This document shows positions 48,268 through 61,384 of a DNA stretch of 64,000 bases, one piece after another (position 1 is the first letter of the stretch; every line of letters starts with the position of its first letter). Both the position numbers and the translations under genes were made by a program. Under the pieces are notes generated by a model, which saw only the letters and a list, made by a program, of their open reading frames with translations, searched no databases and was not told where the DNA came from. The DNA comes from Diphasiastrum complanatum (Eukaryota > Streptophyta > Lycopodiopsida > Lycopodiales > Lycopodiaceae): positions 22,892,660-22,956,659 of the forward strand of contig CM055102.1 in NCBI GenBank assembly GCA_029204225.1. Reading direction: 5' to 3'.

Positions 48268-48556
48268 GACTGTTTAGATGAAAAAGTAATAGTGTAGCCC
48301 TCATTAGTTATCTTACAGATTAACAACAGGTTCTTGGATAACTGCGGTACGTGAAGAACGTTGGGAATAGAAATATACAGACTATTTTTTAGCACAATTT
48401 TGATTGTCCATTTGCCTTCAACACTGATGGTGCTTGAATCTCCGAGCTAGATGAATTGCGGTCTGGTACACGCTATGTATCCTAAACTCGTTTATTTGAA
48501 TTTATTTCATGCACTTATTAACTCTACAAGGTTGTATTTTTTAAAAATATCTTTTA

Positions 48557-49225
48557 TTGCTTGTAGCAATTGTCCCAATCGTATCCTCAATGTCTTGTGA
48601 CACATTTCCAAGTCACAAATCTAGCGGCAATCGCAGGTCGTCTCGTTTTATATCCATGAGAGACAATGAGGTCCTCAGTTATATGGATGGGATGTCCCCC
48701 TCACGTGTAGGCAGGATCATGGAGAGACTACAGGCCCATTGGGATGCATAGAATTCGGGTAAGTTGTCCACATCGCCTTGTTTTGAGGAGATCCAGTCTC
48801 CACAACCCTCTAACGGAGGTGTTTCCCCCTTCCACGAGGGTCTATCTGGCGGGAGTCCCTCCCTCGCGCACTGTAATGCCAGTGCCTCCTCCCGATATTC
48901 CGGCCGAGAAAAGAGAGATCGTAGGAGTCGTCCCCTCATTGGTGGCTCTTGTTGTGGCAGTGACACCGATGATGTCGTGTTTCATGCGGCCTCGAGTCCC
49001 GCACATCCTCCTAGCAGTCCTCGTCATAGGGATTTCTTACTCCGAGAAACCCTAATCCAGGAAGCAATGCGAATGGCATGTGATACTATGACTCCTGCAT
49101 CTGTCACACTTGATTATCCCGACACCCCCACACTCTCTCCTCACATATTTCCTTCTTTGGTACCCAAGCCTCTTATGGGGTCTCCATGGCATCGTGATTC
49201 CTTCTCTGCCTCTCCAATAACTTGA
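48557..49225 (+). CDS. orphan Ser/Pro-rich reading frames, possibly two exons
   Basis: The first frame (48557-48751) follows a CTTGTAG acceptor-like site and holds SYMDGMSPSRVGRIMERLQA; it ends in TAG near a GGTAAGTT donor-like site. The second (48764-49225) is open for 153 codons, Ser/Pro/Arg-rich, with LLRETLIQEAMRMACDTMTP, stop at 49225. GC content is clearly higher than the flanks. No family recognised. It could be a gene fragment carried by a transposon. Confidence 0.4.
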
Positions 49226-49565
49226 GTACTGCCTGCGTACTATTTGAATATGCATATATGTACCCATCATGTGTGGGAGACCGCCCCACGGTGGGATCGC
49301 TAGTCAAACATTTCAAATTTTGATCCTAAAAAGAGATCACTTTATTCCAACGTGCCTTACGAAAAAACCCCAAGAGCAAAAAGAAATAAAATAAATGGGT
49401 GTAGGGTAGACTTACAAAGTTGGCTTGAAAATATCCTTCAACGCCATTGCTCAAGTGAGAAGCCCTCGTGGCCTGTAGGGACTCTGGCTGCCTCTCGCTG
49501 CTGTCTGAAGCGTTGGAGATCATTTCTATATCTTTTTTCGCATACTTCTAGTCCTCTTTCTCCAT

Positions 49566-50126
49566 GTGGAAAGGCCTGCCTCTCTCAAATTTAACTGCAT
49601 CTCGGATCTCCGATTTGCAGTGGCTCATCACAGATCCCATGTGGCTCCTCATCCATTTTCGTGTGAATTTTATGTCCTGGGATGGGACAGGAAACTTACT
49701 ACGCAACTGTTCAATGACACGATTCTTGTGGTTATCACTAACATCACGCTAGTCATGAAACATGTCTCTGGGAAAGTGTATATAAATGAGCGCCCTCATG
49801 CACGAGATGACCCTCTTACCATGGTTATTCTCAATGATTTGACCATCCCTATCTATGTCATACAATGGTTTAATGGTAGATGGTGGCGATGTGGCCATGG
49901 GAGTGTCTATGGAGGTGGCCTCCAGTGTGAGAGATGTGGCCCTGAGAGTGTCTGCGGGGGTGGCCTCAAGTATGGAAGATGCCCCGCCAATGGGAGAATA
50001 CTAATGATGTGGGGTGTACGTAATGTGTTGGGAGAGAGAATAGGCAGGAGAGGGGGAGGGGGGGGGGGTGTGAAAGATTCAACTAGTTTATTCATATTTG
50101 CTATATTTCCATATTTGGCATATTGA
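49566..50126 (+). CDS. orphan reading frame with a Cys/Gly tandem repeat
   Basis: A 186-codon frame. Its middle (FSCEFYVLGWDRKLTTQLFN) looks protein-like. It then enters a 45-bp tandem repeat (49888-49932, 49933-49977, partial third) encoding RCGHGSVYGGGLQCE and RCGPESVCGGGLKYG. It runs into a G-rich tract (50043-50068) and the LTR at 50069, so its end is not genuine. Unknown family. Confidence 0.35.
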   Translation: MERPASLKFNCISDLRFAVAHHRSHVAPHPFSCEFYVLGWDRKLTTQLFNDTILVVITNITLVMKHVSGKVYINERPHARDDPLTMVILNDLTIPIYVIQWFNGRWWRCGHGSVYGGGLQCERCGPESVCGGGLKYGRCPANGRILMMWGVRNVLGERIGRRGGGGGGVKDSTSLFIFAIFPYLAY

Positions 50127-50717
50127 GGCCAACTTTGTTTTAGCTTAGAGATTGAATTTTCAAAGTTTATTAGTCTAAATTTCATTTGAATAAACACTTT
50201 TTGAAAGTGTGGAAAAGTTAGAAGGCGAGTTTGAGTAGATTCAAATTTAAATATTGGGTACTTTGAATCTAGACCCAAAAATAAGTACGGTTAGCATTTT
50301 GGAGGGAACACTAAGTGGCCAAATAGGTTTTGGAGCTGCTATTAAGGGAGAAAACTCATGGAGAGATACATCTTCTCTCTTCTCTATCTCATTTCATGCT
50401 TATATATGGTTCTCTTGGGTTCTACTATCCATTGGTGCACTATACTTGTGATTGCATGCAATTCTATGTGTGAAATGATCTATATTTGTTATTTTTGGAT
50501 CCACACGTGTGAAATATAGTAGCTTTCTGGTTTTGTACGGACAACAGTAGTACATTATCATTTTATTCATGTTTGATCAAGTTCTATTAGAGTTTGCATC
50601 TCATTTTGTGTGTAGAAGCTGATTTTTCAACATTGGTGAGATTGGTGGGATTTTCTTCTTTTGTAGTCCAAGATTAGGGACATGGATTGGATCATCAATG
50701 ATCTGAAATCCTTTGCA
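50069..50717 (+). mobile_element. 5' LTR of copia family D, copy 1
   Basis: TGTGAAAGATTCAACTAG at the start and CCTTTGCA at the end, directly before a primer site. It closely matches 63170-63816 and, with more divergence, 60143-60810. A purine run (GAGAGGGGGAGGGGGGGGGG) lies directly upstream, which is unusual for a 5' LTR. Confidence 0.88.
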
Positions 50718-50729
50718 TGGTATCAGAGC
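50718..50729 (+). promoter_or_regulatory. primer-binding site, initiator-Met tRNA
   Basis: TGGTATCAGAGC abuts the LTR end. Confidence 0.93.
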
Positions 50730-51300
50730 TTGTGTCTCAGGTTATGAAGGAGGAAATAATATCTATCAATGATTTGGTGAAGTGTCAAGGCTAGAGCATG
50801 CTAGAGAGGATTCTATACTGAAATTGAGTTTTTTGCTTTTATAGATTGGATCTTTTGTAGATCAAAATCTTATATAGGTCTATTAACTTGATAAATTCCA
50901 ATTTTTGATTTCACATACTGGATTTGGCCGATTTTTGGATCATTGGATTAGCCTAAGTGGCGGCTAAAAGATTGCATATCAAATTTTCAGCATTTGCATG
51001 TAGATTTGGAATAGTCAATTTTTTGTGATTTTGTCAAAATCCTAATTTTGATTGGATATCTAGATAGTGAGATTGTTGGACCTCATTTGAGTGTGTTTCA
51101 ATCTTAGGAAGTGGAAAAAGTCATTAGATTGAGTTAAGATTCCATGATTCTATGTGTTGATTTGCTTGATATAAGTGCTAGAAGAGAATTTTTGAGATAG
51201 TTTCAAATCTTTGTAATTTCTTTTGAAAACATTTGTTGTTCTTCAAAGGAGTGCTTTGTGCATTGAAACAGGTTGAAAGAAAAGATAAGGTCATTGCTAG

Positions 51301-51492
51301 ATGGCAACCTCAATTGGAGTCATGTTGGAAGCCAATGATAGGCTTACCTCAAGTAACTATTCAATGTGGAAAGTAAGAATGGAGTCACTTCTTGAGATCA
51401 ATGATGTTTTGGATATTGTTGTAGGTCTGGAGGAGATACCAACAACACAACAAGATCAAGTGAGGTATGATAAGAGGGCCAAGAAGCTCTAG
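51301..51492 (+). pseudogene. copia family D gag start, truncated
   Basis: The ATG at 51301 starts a Gag frame with NDRLTSSNYSMWKVRMESLL and LDIVVGLEEIP. It ends at 51492, where the sequence changes to unrelated DNA (AGAAGCTCT/AGGTGGTATGG). About 570 bp of leader separate it from the primer site. Confidence 0.85.
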
Positions 51493-51499
51493 GTGGTAT

Positions 51500-52072
51500 G
51501 GTATTGAAGCGTCTCAAGATTTTGTCCTCTAGAATAGGATCAGAATTATAACATCTCTTGTTCTCCTCAAATATATGATGGGTAAAATGCAAGGCTCGGT
51601 TGATTCCATTATCTCCCCAGTCTCGTTGCTTCCAAAAGAGATACTATACGCTGATGATACATGATTTTCATCCCGACTAACAGGACAATGTCCAAGTGAG
51701 ATGTATTTATATAAGGAATATCAGATCCTAGCAGAAGATTTTTGTTGAACATCTTCCCTAGCTCAGAATTTTGTGATGCATGGAATGTCTCTACTATAAT
51801 GATACTTTCTCACCTTCTCAAAGCACACCTCGCTCTCTAGAAAAGAATTAGAATTCGAATCTCTCGAGAATGATGATAATTTATAATGGGCAAAATAAGA
51901 GGCTCTGGGCATCTCATAATTTCACCTAGACATGTGACTCCTAGGATAGATATAATCATTTGTTGATATATCAATTTTATCCCGATGTTTAAATACAATG
52001 TATTGACATAGGGAATACCTGGTCCTATGGAAAGATTTAATCGCAACATCGAAATGATTTTCTAGAGTACTC
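51500..52072. repeat. diverged tandem duplication of about 320 bp
   Basis: Blocks at about 51520-51765 and 51838-52052 share TAGAA..GAATTAGAAT, TGATGAT, ATTTTTATCCCGA, RGGAATAYC..RTCCTA and a CATC end. Heavily diverged; function unknown. Confidence 0.5.
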
Positions 52073-54152
52073 TAAGCCATGTACCCAGTGGTTTTCTCAA
52101 CTTTCAATGAGAGTTTGTAAAATTTGTCTTTCCACTCTCCAGTGATTTGGTACTCTCTTCTCTCTATGACAGACAATAAATTCTTCAATTTATAAGAAAA
52201 GATTTTTTTAAGTGCAATATCCAATCCCTAAACATCTCGGTTTTTAGATGTTCTATAGTGAGAGACTAGGAGCTGTATATTCCAATGGGGTATTCTAGCC
52301 ACTGTGTTCCTAAGTGAATATGCCAGCAGGTTGAGTTTTTAGCTCTAAATAGTATATTCCAACCATGTCGAGTATAGACCTACCTCTTGTATTCCAAGGA
52401 GATAGGGTGAGATTACCATTCTAACATACAGAGGCACATATATGATTCAACTCTCTATTTCAATGACGATTCACTAAAACTTTTCTTAGTTCATATCCAG
52501 ACACCAAGTACTCAATAACATTCTCAAAAGAATTCAAATTGTATGCTAAAGGGTGATACTTGAAAGTAGTTGGCGGTTCCTTCTCCAATCAGCCCATCAA
52601 GAAATCTAAAACCCGAGAGGGTTCTTTCTTTGATGACTCCATCTTTTGATAGTAATGTGGCTCAAGATATTATCGCAAAAAATGATTGAAAATGTATCTT
52701 TTTTTTCAACTCTCTGAAGTGCGATGGAATGCAGGGACAATTCATCAATTATACCTATGACATTGTTGGCATCTTCAGAGCCTATATAATCTGTTTACTA
52801 GTTCTTCCTTGTTTCTTGTTTACAAAATCTGTTTTTTGGCTGTTTAGAGGCTTGTTGGCATTTTCTTGAATGTCAGCTTCTTAGTTCAATGCCAAAACCA
52901 AGTAGAAGAGACTGATATCAATGTAGTAAATGTCCTGCCTGTCAAAGGACAATCCAGGGAAGTCACTCTTGAACTAATGCACATGCATAAACAACCACTC
53001 ATATATGCCAAAACATTCAACCATAAAATTAGTGTGCAGATCCGTTGAACAAACAATAAAATTCTACTTCTACTTTGCTGCAAAATGAGCTAAAATCAGA
53101 TCCTACACTCTTTTACTTGCATAAATTGACAAAACGAGAAACAATAACTAATCTACAGCATGTTAGAAGTCCAAGAATCAAGAAACTAACCAGTCTTTTG
53201 ATTCTTGGACATCCCAAGAACATCAAGAACTATAATGTTAGAGAATATTCAAGATTTATGCCACATTTCTAGCCTATTTAGTTTACTTGAATGTTGGCTC
53301 CTACATTAATCCACAAGAAAACATGAAATCTAATCCACAACTAGAAAAGCAAGAAAACTAATCCACTCTAAATCCACAACCACACACAATTGAATGGAAG
53401 GGCAAGATCATAGGGGCATCACTCAAGAAAACCATCATGATCAAGGAGCTCAATGGATGCATCTAACTCATGGAGGCTCTTCTCATTTCAGCATGGAGTT
53501 GATACAATACACAAAAAGCTCATCTTCACAAAGAGGGAGTCTCTTAAATAAGCAAGAGAGCTCCTTAGGTGGCATCCTAGTGGAATTTCCACATTTCACA
53601 AATTACAAGTGGAATAATGCTCTCCACTAGAGATCACCATCAAAAGGTGGCTCACTCTACTTTCTTTAAGAAAGGTCTACTTGCATTTATTACATTTGCC
53701 TAGAAATACTAGTCCCTACATGGTCATTCCATCTTCCAGGATTCACCATGAGGCTTATACTGTTCTTGCATGTCTTTCCTAGCTAGTATCTCTCAGCTCT
53801 CATACTCGGCTCTCAATCTTCATTAGTCTCATCTTCTCAGAGACCTCCTCGGTATAAGGTGAGAGATGCTCTTGAGTTGCCCTGTCCGAGTATCTTGGGG
53901 ATTTGTCAAAATCAGCCAACAGACATATGAAACTTGAATATCTTGCACTTCTGTCAAAGAATCCGATTTGAAGAATATTCTTAAAGTCCAATATTTTTTT
54001 AATGGGATAGATTTTAGAGTGATTCCTATAATTTCATGAGTTATGTTGTGTTGGATCCTCTTGTGATTAATTAGTGCGGAATAGTAAAGAAAACTCAACA
54101 TAGAAAATTATAATAGGAGCTCTACCAAACTATAGTTTCAGACCTTAATTTA
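52073..54152. other. no recognisable gene
   Basis: Only short frames without motifs. 52860-53050 has a faint resemblance to 38280-38350. 53394-53630 is a 78-codon frame of unknown meaning. Confidence 0.45.
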
Positions 54153-54307
54153 GATCGACAAGAGGAATGTCTTGTAGGTGTCGAAGACAACCATGACAAG
54201 AGCGAAGCAGTTAGGAGTCTAAGACATCCAAGCTTCCTTTGAGATTAGACATTCCGAATTGAGTGAGCATCAATAGAGAAAGAAAATTATCAGAAAGCAT
54301 TTGTAGT
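54153..54307 (+). repeat. 155-bp dispersed repeat, copy 2
   Basis: Partner of 12920-13074, same length and orientation, sharp ends. Confidence 0.75.
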
Positions 54308-54369
54308 CCAGAGGATTTCCGACCCTATTAACGAGGCCTTTATGAAGAATTTTTTTTTGAATAAAGATC

Positions 54370-54545
54370 ACAAACCTCGGTATACACCATGAAGTATGCC
54401 TTGGCACGAGATCCTCGATATATCCCTCGGTAATCGAGGCTTTTTCATCTAATATATACCGAGGGACCTCGGTATATCCCTCTAAAAAGGCTATGTTTGA
54501 CATGTTTTTTTCGAGGGATATGGTATATCCCTTTCAAAATGGCAC
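54370..54545. repeat. cluster of CCTCGGTATAT motifs in both orientations
   Basis: The motif or its complement occurs about six times. 54454-54477 is a perfect palindrome (ATATACCGAGG-GA-CCTCGGTATAT). It is AT/GC-patterned and non-coding. Confidence 0.6.
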
Positions 54546-55364
54546 CCTATTTCAAGGATTATTCCGAGGGTTAAATACCAAAAAATAAATAAAAATTAGG
54601 GCAGTTGGCTCCATTCTGCCCTTAAAATGGACTCCATCCAGCCCTAGTCTTTTGCACCACTTCTAATAAAGTTGGTAAGCAAAATCATTTGTTCATTATT
54701 CTTAATAAAACAATTTGAGAAATTTATTTGAGTTACATATATAACACCTAAAAAATGATGAAGGAAACTTAAATTCAACAAATATACATTCATACATAAA
54801 TGTTCCAAGTACAGAGATATGTTACAAATTGGATCATTGAAATATACCTAGTTATATTTAGATCCAACTGAGGTGTCCTCGTCCTAGCCATTGACGTTTC
54901 AATCGGACTCATGTGACTATGATGCATGGGATTGAGACTATGATACTTGTATCCAATGAAGATGATTCAGTTATCTGTGAAATGTGATGAGAGTGAAAGT
55001 TAGACCACATGAATGTAGTGAAGTTAAAGTATATCTTGAAGCCATATATTCCTCAGATCTGGAATATCCATCCGAATCAAGGCACATGGAAGACTTGAAG
55101 TTTGTGAAAAAAGGATTTCCCAAAAATCCACATTGTGTCAAACAACAATGGGAGGTTGCTAAGTAGCTACAGGAGACTTTAGGGACCATCTCACCTGGGC
55201 AGTGGTGGCGAAGGTTCTCCCATCATCGTTATAACCTTGTCAAATGGCTCCATTTTGTCCTAAAACTAGACTCCATGCAATTGAAGATCCATGTAGAGGA
55301 CTTAACTTGAACAAATTATATATATTGATGTTTTAATTACAAATATATATCAACACTCTCTCTC
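54546..55364. other. no recognisable gene
   Basis: Two short related blocks (GGCTCCATTYTG.CCTAAAA...GACTCCAT) lie at about 54609 and 55244. A 60-codon plus frame at 54984-55166 is unrecognised. Confidence 0.4.
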
Positions 55365-56957
<1,593 letters not shown>

Positions 56958-57059
56958 ATTTGCTTTTGATTGTTTTTTGGATCCATTTGATGGTGGTATT
57001 TATGAAATGTGCTAGAATAATTTTACTATAAAGGTCACTTCCTAGGTCTTGATAGAGTG

Positions 57060-57462
57060 AAACTAACCTTTATTGATGGATTTGTTGGACTCAACTTGTA
57101 TGTATGTTCTAAAAAGCCAAGTATACTACTACTTTTGTATAACTCCATTCAAACTTGTGTTTTAAAACCAACTCACTTCCACTATCGGGCTGATTGGTCC
57201 AACAAAGTCGATTTCCCACTTATGGAAGGCTTCGCCTTCTATAATGGGGGTCAAGGGTGTGAATTCTACTTTCGTATTTTTCTTGGCTCATTGGTGACAG
57301 CAAATGTGTCTTTAAATAATGATGGCCACCACAAGCTTGCTTGAAGGATAATCTTAGTTGTTGCTTCAGCAGAGAAGTGTCCGCCGCCAATGCCCTCATG
57401 AGCCTGAGATATGATAGGTCGTATCTCAAATTCATAAGCGCATCGTCAGATAATACCGTCAA
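57060..57462 (-). pseudogene. Ty3/gypsy integrase fragment (zinc region and start of core)
   Basis: Right to left on the minus strand: HEGIGGGHFSAEATTKIILQ and LWWPSLFKDTF, the H2C2 region of a gypsy integrase, then in another frame KWEIDFVGPI, the start of the catalytic core with the first Asp. At least two frameshifts lie between. Nothing upstream or downstream continues the element. Confidence 0.7.
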
Positions 57463-58046
57463 TGCCCCTTTTGTAAAGTTAACCTGCTATTAGCTGAAAG
57501 GGCATTGCTTTTAGCAAAAATTCTATTTTTGCAACTGTATTCAGGCCTTCTGCATAATGTCTTCATCTTTAATGTACTACCACCGGATTATGGTACTATA
57601 TGGCAACAACATACATCAACGGTGTTTCATTCCCTCAGCATACAACAGACTTACGCACACAATGACAACTTCTATGCTCAAGACAACTACATTTAGACAA
57701 TGTGACAATAGGATTTTCATCACTAGCATCTCATAACACTTACTCAATCAACATTCAGAACTGTATCAACCACATACTTCACTGGATCTCCTCCACCACC
57801 TCTCTGAAAAGCTTATGTTGTCAAGCCATCAACCTCTTACTATAGGTAGATTTACCCAGAGTTAACTCTCTAACCAGTGGCATTAGAACTCTCCTTCTTT
57901 AACTTAGTTAAAGAAGGAGACCATGGTCGCAGACTCTGCCTTCATTTTCCTAACTCTAAATACTCCACTGCTCAGCTTTTGTCACGTAGCATAAGCGTCT
58001 CACCCCCAACAGGTTCACATACTCTCTCTCTCCATTCTAACAGGGT
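57463..58046. other. no recognisable gene
   Basis: Unassigned sequence between the gypsy fragment and SINE copy C. A small hairpin CTCTCCTTCTTTAAC / GTTAAAGAAGGAGA lies near 57890-57920. Confidence 0.4.
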
Positions 58047-58133
58047 TAGTTAAGGGTGTTGGCTCAATTGGTTATCTTGACATCCAAAGTTTCTTTGGTC
58101 TCAAGTTCGAGCCTCTCCTTGGAAACCAAGAAG
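58047..58133 (+). mobile_element. 87-bp tRNA-like SINE, copy C
   Basis: It starts TAGTTAAGGG, has A-box-like TGGCTCAATTGG, B-box-like AGTTCGAGCCT and both hairpins (CCAAAG/CTTTGG and CTTGG/CCAAG), and ends AAGAAG. Perfect 14-bp duplications CATTCTAACAGGGT lie at 58033-58046 and 58134-58147. It is slightly more diverged than copies A and B. Confidence 0.85.
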
Positions 58134-59000
58134 CATTCTAACAGGGTGGTAGGACACAGGTGTAGTAGAATAGCATGGTGCTCAAAACTCTCCTTCAATC
58201 AGCATCACTAGTTGAAATAACTCAACTTCATCAATAGCAGCATGGGGGGTGCCATCTTTTAGCAGTAGCACATCAGTATTACATAGCAGCATATCAACAC
58301 AACATATCAAAGCATATCAACACAACAGCACAACATGATAGCAGAACATAGCAGAAGAATAGCAAAAGAGCAGCAAAACAATACAAGAGCAAATCTCTTC
58401 AATAGTGTCTCCTCTGAACTCAACGTTTTGTGGCATTTTATAGAGGGTGGTAGAGGGCCATCCTTCAACCAGTTATTTTGTCATTCTTCATCCTTTTCTC
58501 TCTATTTCAACATGTGAACAAGAAACCGACCGTTCCTGAAAAGCACAGAGATTTTTGTATTAGTAAAAACTTGGTAAGTACATCAAAATTTTGCTCGACA
58601 TTGCCGGCATTTTATATCCGGGTCAATTCTAAGGCCGTAAAAACTTCCAACTAGTGACATTTAGGTGGGCTGAGACCTATTTCTACATGGACCGGCATTT
58701 TTTGCTTGGTCTTACAAACTTTGGCCTTTGTCAAATATTTTCGACGGTTCTTGTGATCATTTTTATAGATCTATTACTTAGTATCTAACAACGTGTCTAG
58801 CCACTTTAAGAGCATGATGGGACCTCTTTTTGGTCCAATATTTTGCGTCAATTTAAGTAGGATTCACAGTATTTTGGTGCTCGCCAAATGCTCTTTCTGC
58901 TCAATATTAGCCTGATTTTTGCCACCAAAATTTTGACTAACAGTAGTCGTCAAAATCCCAATAAGTAACTACAATACAACAAGTTAATTATTGCTCTTTT
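58134..59000 (-). mobile_element. unassigned sequence, right part probably the 3' LTR of the next copia
   Basis: On the minus strand a polypurine run (TTAAGGGAGAGAG, about 59002-59015) follows the RNase H fragment and is followed leftward by TTGAAAAAGAGC. The LTR's left end was not found. 58260-58380 is rich in AGCA-type repeats. Confidence 0.4.
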
Positions 59001-59013
59001 TCAACTCTCTCCC

Positions 59014-60080
59014 TTAATAATTAACGTTTTGCATGTTATCAACAAGAAAATGATTCATGGAACATGCCTCCATGATATGTGTAGTTGAACATAAAGCTTT
59101 ACATTTCTTCTCTATGGTGGAAAGTAAAACAATGTCTTGCTTTTTATTTGACCATGAGAAACCAAAAGCACACCTAGTGGGTGATCTTCTATCATCTATA
59201 CTACCACTCCAATCAGCATACAGATAACCTTCCAGCTTCAATAAATCAAATTGTCTTGAATAGACTAGACCAAGATCAAGTGTGCCTTTCATGTACCTCA
59301 AAATGGGCTTGGCTACTTTCCAATGTTCCATAGTAGGTGCTGCCAAAAACTGACTCACCAAGCTCACAATATAACTGATATCTGGTCTAGTGGTGGTGAG
59401 ATAAATAAGACTACCAACAAGTTGACAATACAAAGTACTATCATCAACTGGACCACTCTCATCAAAGACTACCAACAAGTTGACAATACAAAGTACTATC
59501 ATCAACTGGACCACTCTCATCAATCATCAACTGGACCATTCTCATCATAATGTGTTAATTTATTACTAATATCACTAGGCAAAGTCAAGGATTAGCAATC
59601 AAACATATGAAATATTTCTAAAACTTCATGAGAGTATTTGGCTTGTGAAAGCTTAACATTGTTTCCATTTTGCCACACTGTTATACCTAGGTAGTAATAT
59701 ATCAAATCTAAGTCTGACATCTCAAAATGATTACATAAACTAATCTTGATAGACTTTACCAAACATTTCCTATGAAAATGAAGTCATTTACATATGCAAC
59801 ACTACCAAAGCAACATCATCACTAGTAAGCACATAGATATTAGGATCAAAATTCGTCCTCAGAAAACTACTAGAGAGAAAGTAGGTATCTATGTGACCAT
59901 GCCATGCATGCGTAGTGCTTGCTTTAGACCATATAGCACTTTCCACATACTTTTTCCTCTTGGCCTTTGACTACATATCCTTTTGGTTTGGAGCATATAA
60001 ACTTTATCTTCCAAGTTGTCATTCAAGAATGCTGATTTCACATCCATTTCATGTATTTTCCACAATGGTGTGATTCTTTC
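59014..60080 (-). pseudogene. Ty1/copia RT and RNase H fragment
   Basis: Right to left: degraded reverse transcriptase (WKVLYGLKQALR near 59940; active site decayed), then a frame 59523-59014 with GSLIYLTTTRPDISYIVSLV, HWKVAKPILRYMKGTLDLGL and YADWSGSIDDRRS. An exact 58-bp tandem duplication (59408-59465, 59466-59523) plus a partial third unit breaks the frame in the middle. Confidence 0.82.
59408..59547. repeat. exact 58-bp tandem duplication in copia RNase H
   Basis: AGACTACCAACAAGTTGACA and the following 38 bp occur twice in a row without a mismatch; TCATCAACTGGACCA(T/C)TCTC occurs a third time. The identity points to a recent event in an otherwise decayed element. Confidence 0.9.
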
Positions 60081-60142
60081 TTTTGGCTACTCTATTGTTA
60101 TGTGACATATGAGCTTGAATAAATTGTCTCTTGATTCCTTAT

Positions 60143-60810
60143 TGTGAAAAATATATTCAACTAGTTATTTTAGTCATGTTGAGTTTATGTGGCAATTTTG
60201 AGGCCAATATGCATTTTCAACTTAGAGATAGACTTTATAAAGTTAATAAGATCTAAAAACAGTGAGTTTATTTGATAACTTAGGCAAGTCGATAAGGTCA
60301 AATTCATACTTACTCTAATTGGTTAGTAGAGATGCATTGAATTTAGTCATTTTAGATCTAGGGTTTGGAAGAGATCTAGAAACTTCCATAAGTAGATAAG
60401 CTTGTGTAAGAGCATCCAAATAGGGAAAGGGGATGTTCTAAATAGGCTACAAGAATGGGAGAAATTCATCTCTTTCATTCTTCTTTGATTCATTCTTATG
60501 GAAGATATCTCTTTGGGTCCTACATCCATTTTCTACATATTTGTGATGATATAGTGGATTTTTGTGTATAGAATGCTATTTTTCTTATGTGTTTGAATTT
60601 CCACGTGTGAGTACTACTTTTTTATGACTTCTGTATGGACTAGAATAGTAAATTATCATATCTAAGTATTTATGACAAGTACTTGTTGAGTTTTCATCTT
60701 CTATGTGTAGTAGATGCTTGATTTCTACATTTGTAGTGATGCTAGATGTGTTCTCCTAGTGATCAGAGGGCATAATTAGGTCCTTGTGATCTGTTTAACA
60801 TGGTATTAGA
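60143..60810 (+). mobile_element. 5' LTR of copia family D, diverged copy 2
   Basis: It starts TGTGAAAAATATATTCAACTAG and ends TGTTTAACA before a primer site (TGGTATTAGAGC, 60811-60822, one mismatch). It shares the TTCATGCT/ATGTGTAG.AGCTTG layout with the copies at 50069 and 63170. Confidence 0.75.
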
Positions 60811-61384
60811 GCTTTGTTGCAGGCCATATTTTGAGGAGAACCCATTTCTAGTGAGTGATTTGGAGGTATCACCAATTCTAGATTGTGCTAGAGTGATTCC
60901 TTGTCAAAATCAAGCATTTTCAAGTATAGAATGAGATTTTTGTAATCCAAAACTCAATTTAGGTCATGCCAATTTATCTCCCTAATAGTTGGATTGTAGT
61001 GATTTTTAGTGCATAAGAAAAAGAAAATATCATTCTTCAAGATTTTATATCAAGTTTCTAGCTTTTGCATGTAGAATGTGAATGATTCAATTTGTGTACT
61101 TTTGTGGAAACCCTAAAATTGATTGGATCTATTGTGTTTGTAGTTGCTGGACTTTTCAAGAGTGTGTTTCAATATTAGAGAGCTCAAAAGTTCATAATAT
61201 TGTAGGTTGATCATCTGTTGATCAAGTGTCATAATTCTATTTCTTGGATTTGCTGGTTTTTGTGCAAGAAAGAGATTTAAGAGGTTTCATATCTTTGTGA
61301 TTCCTTCTTGAATCCATTTGTTGATTTCAATAGAGTGCTAAGTGCATTGGAACAGGCTGAAAGAGAAGATCAAATCATTGCAAC

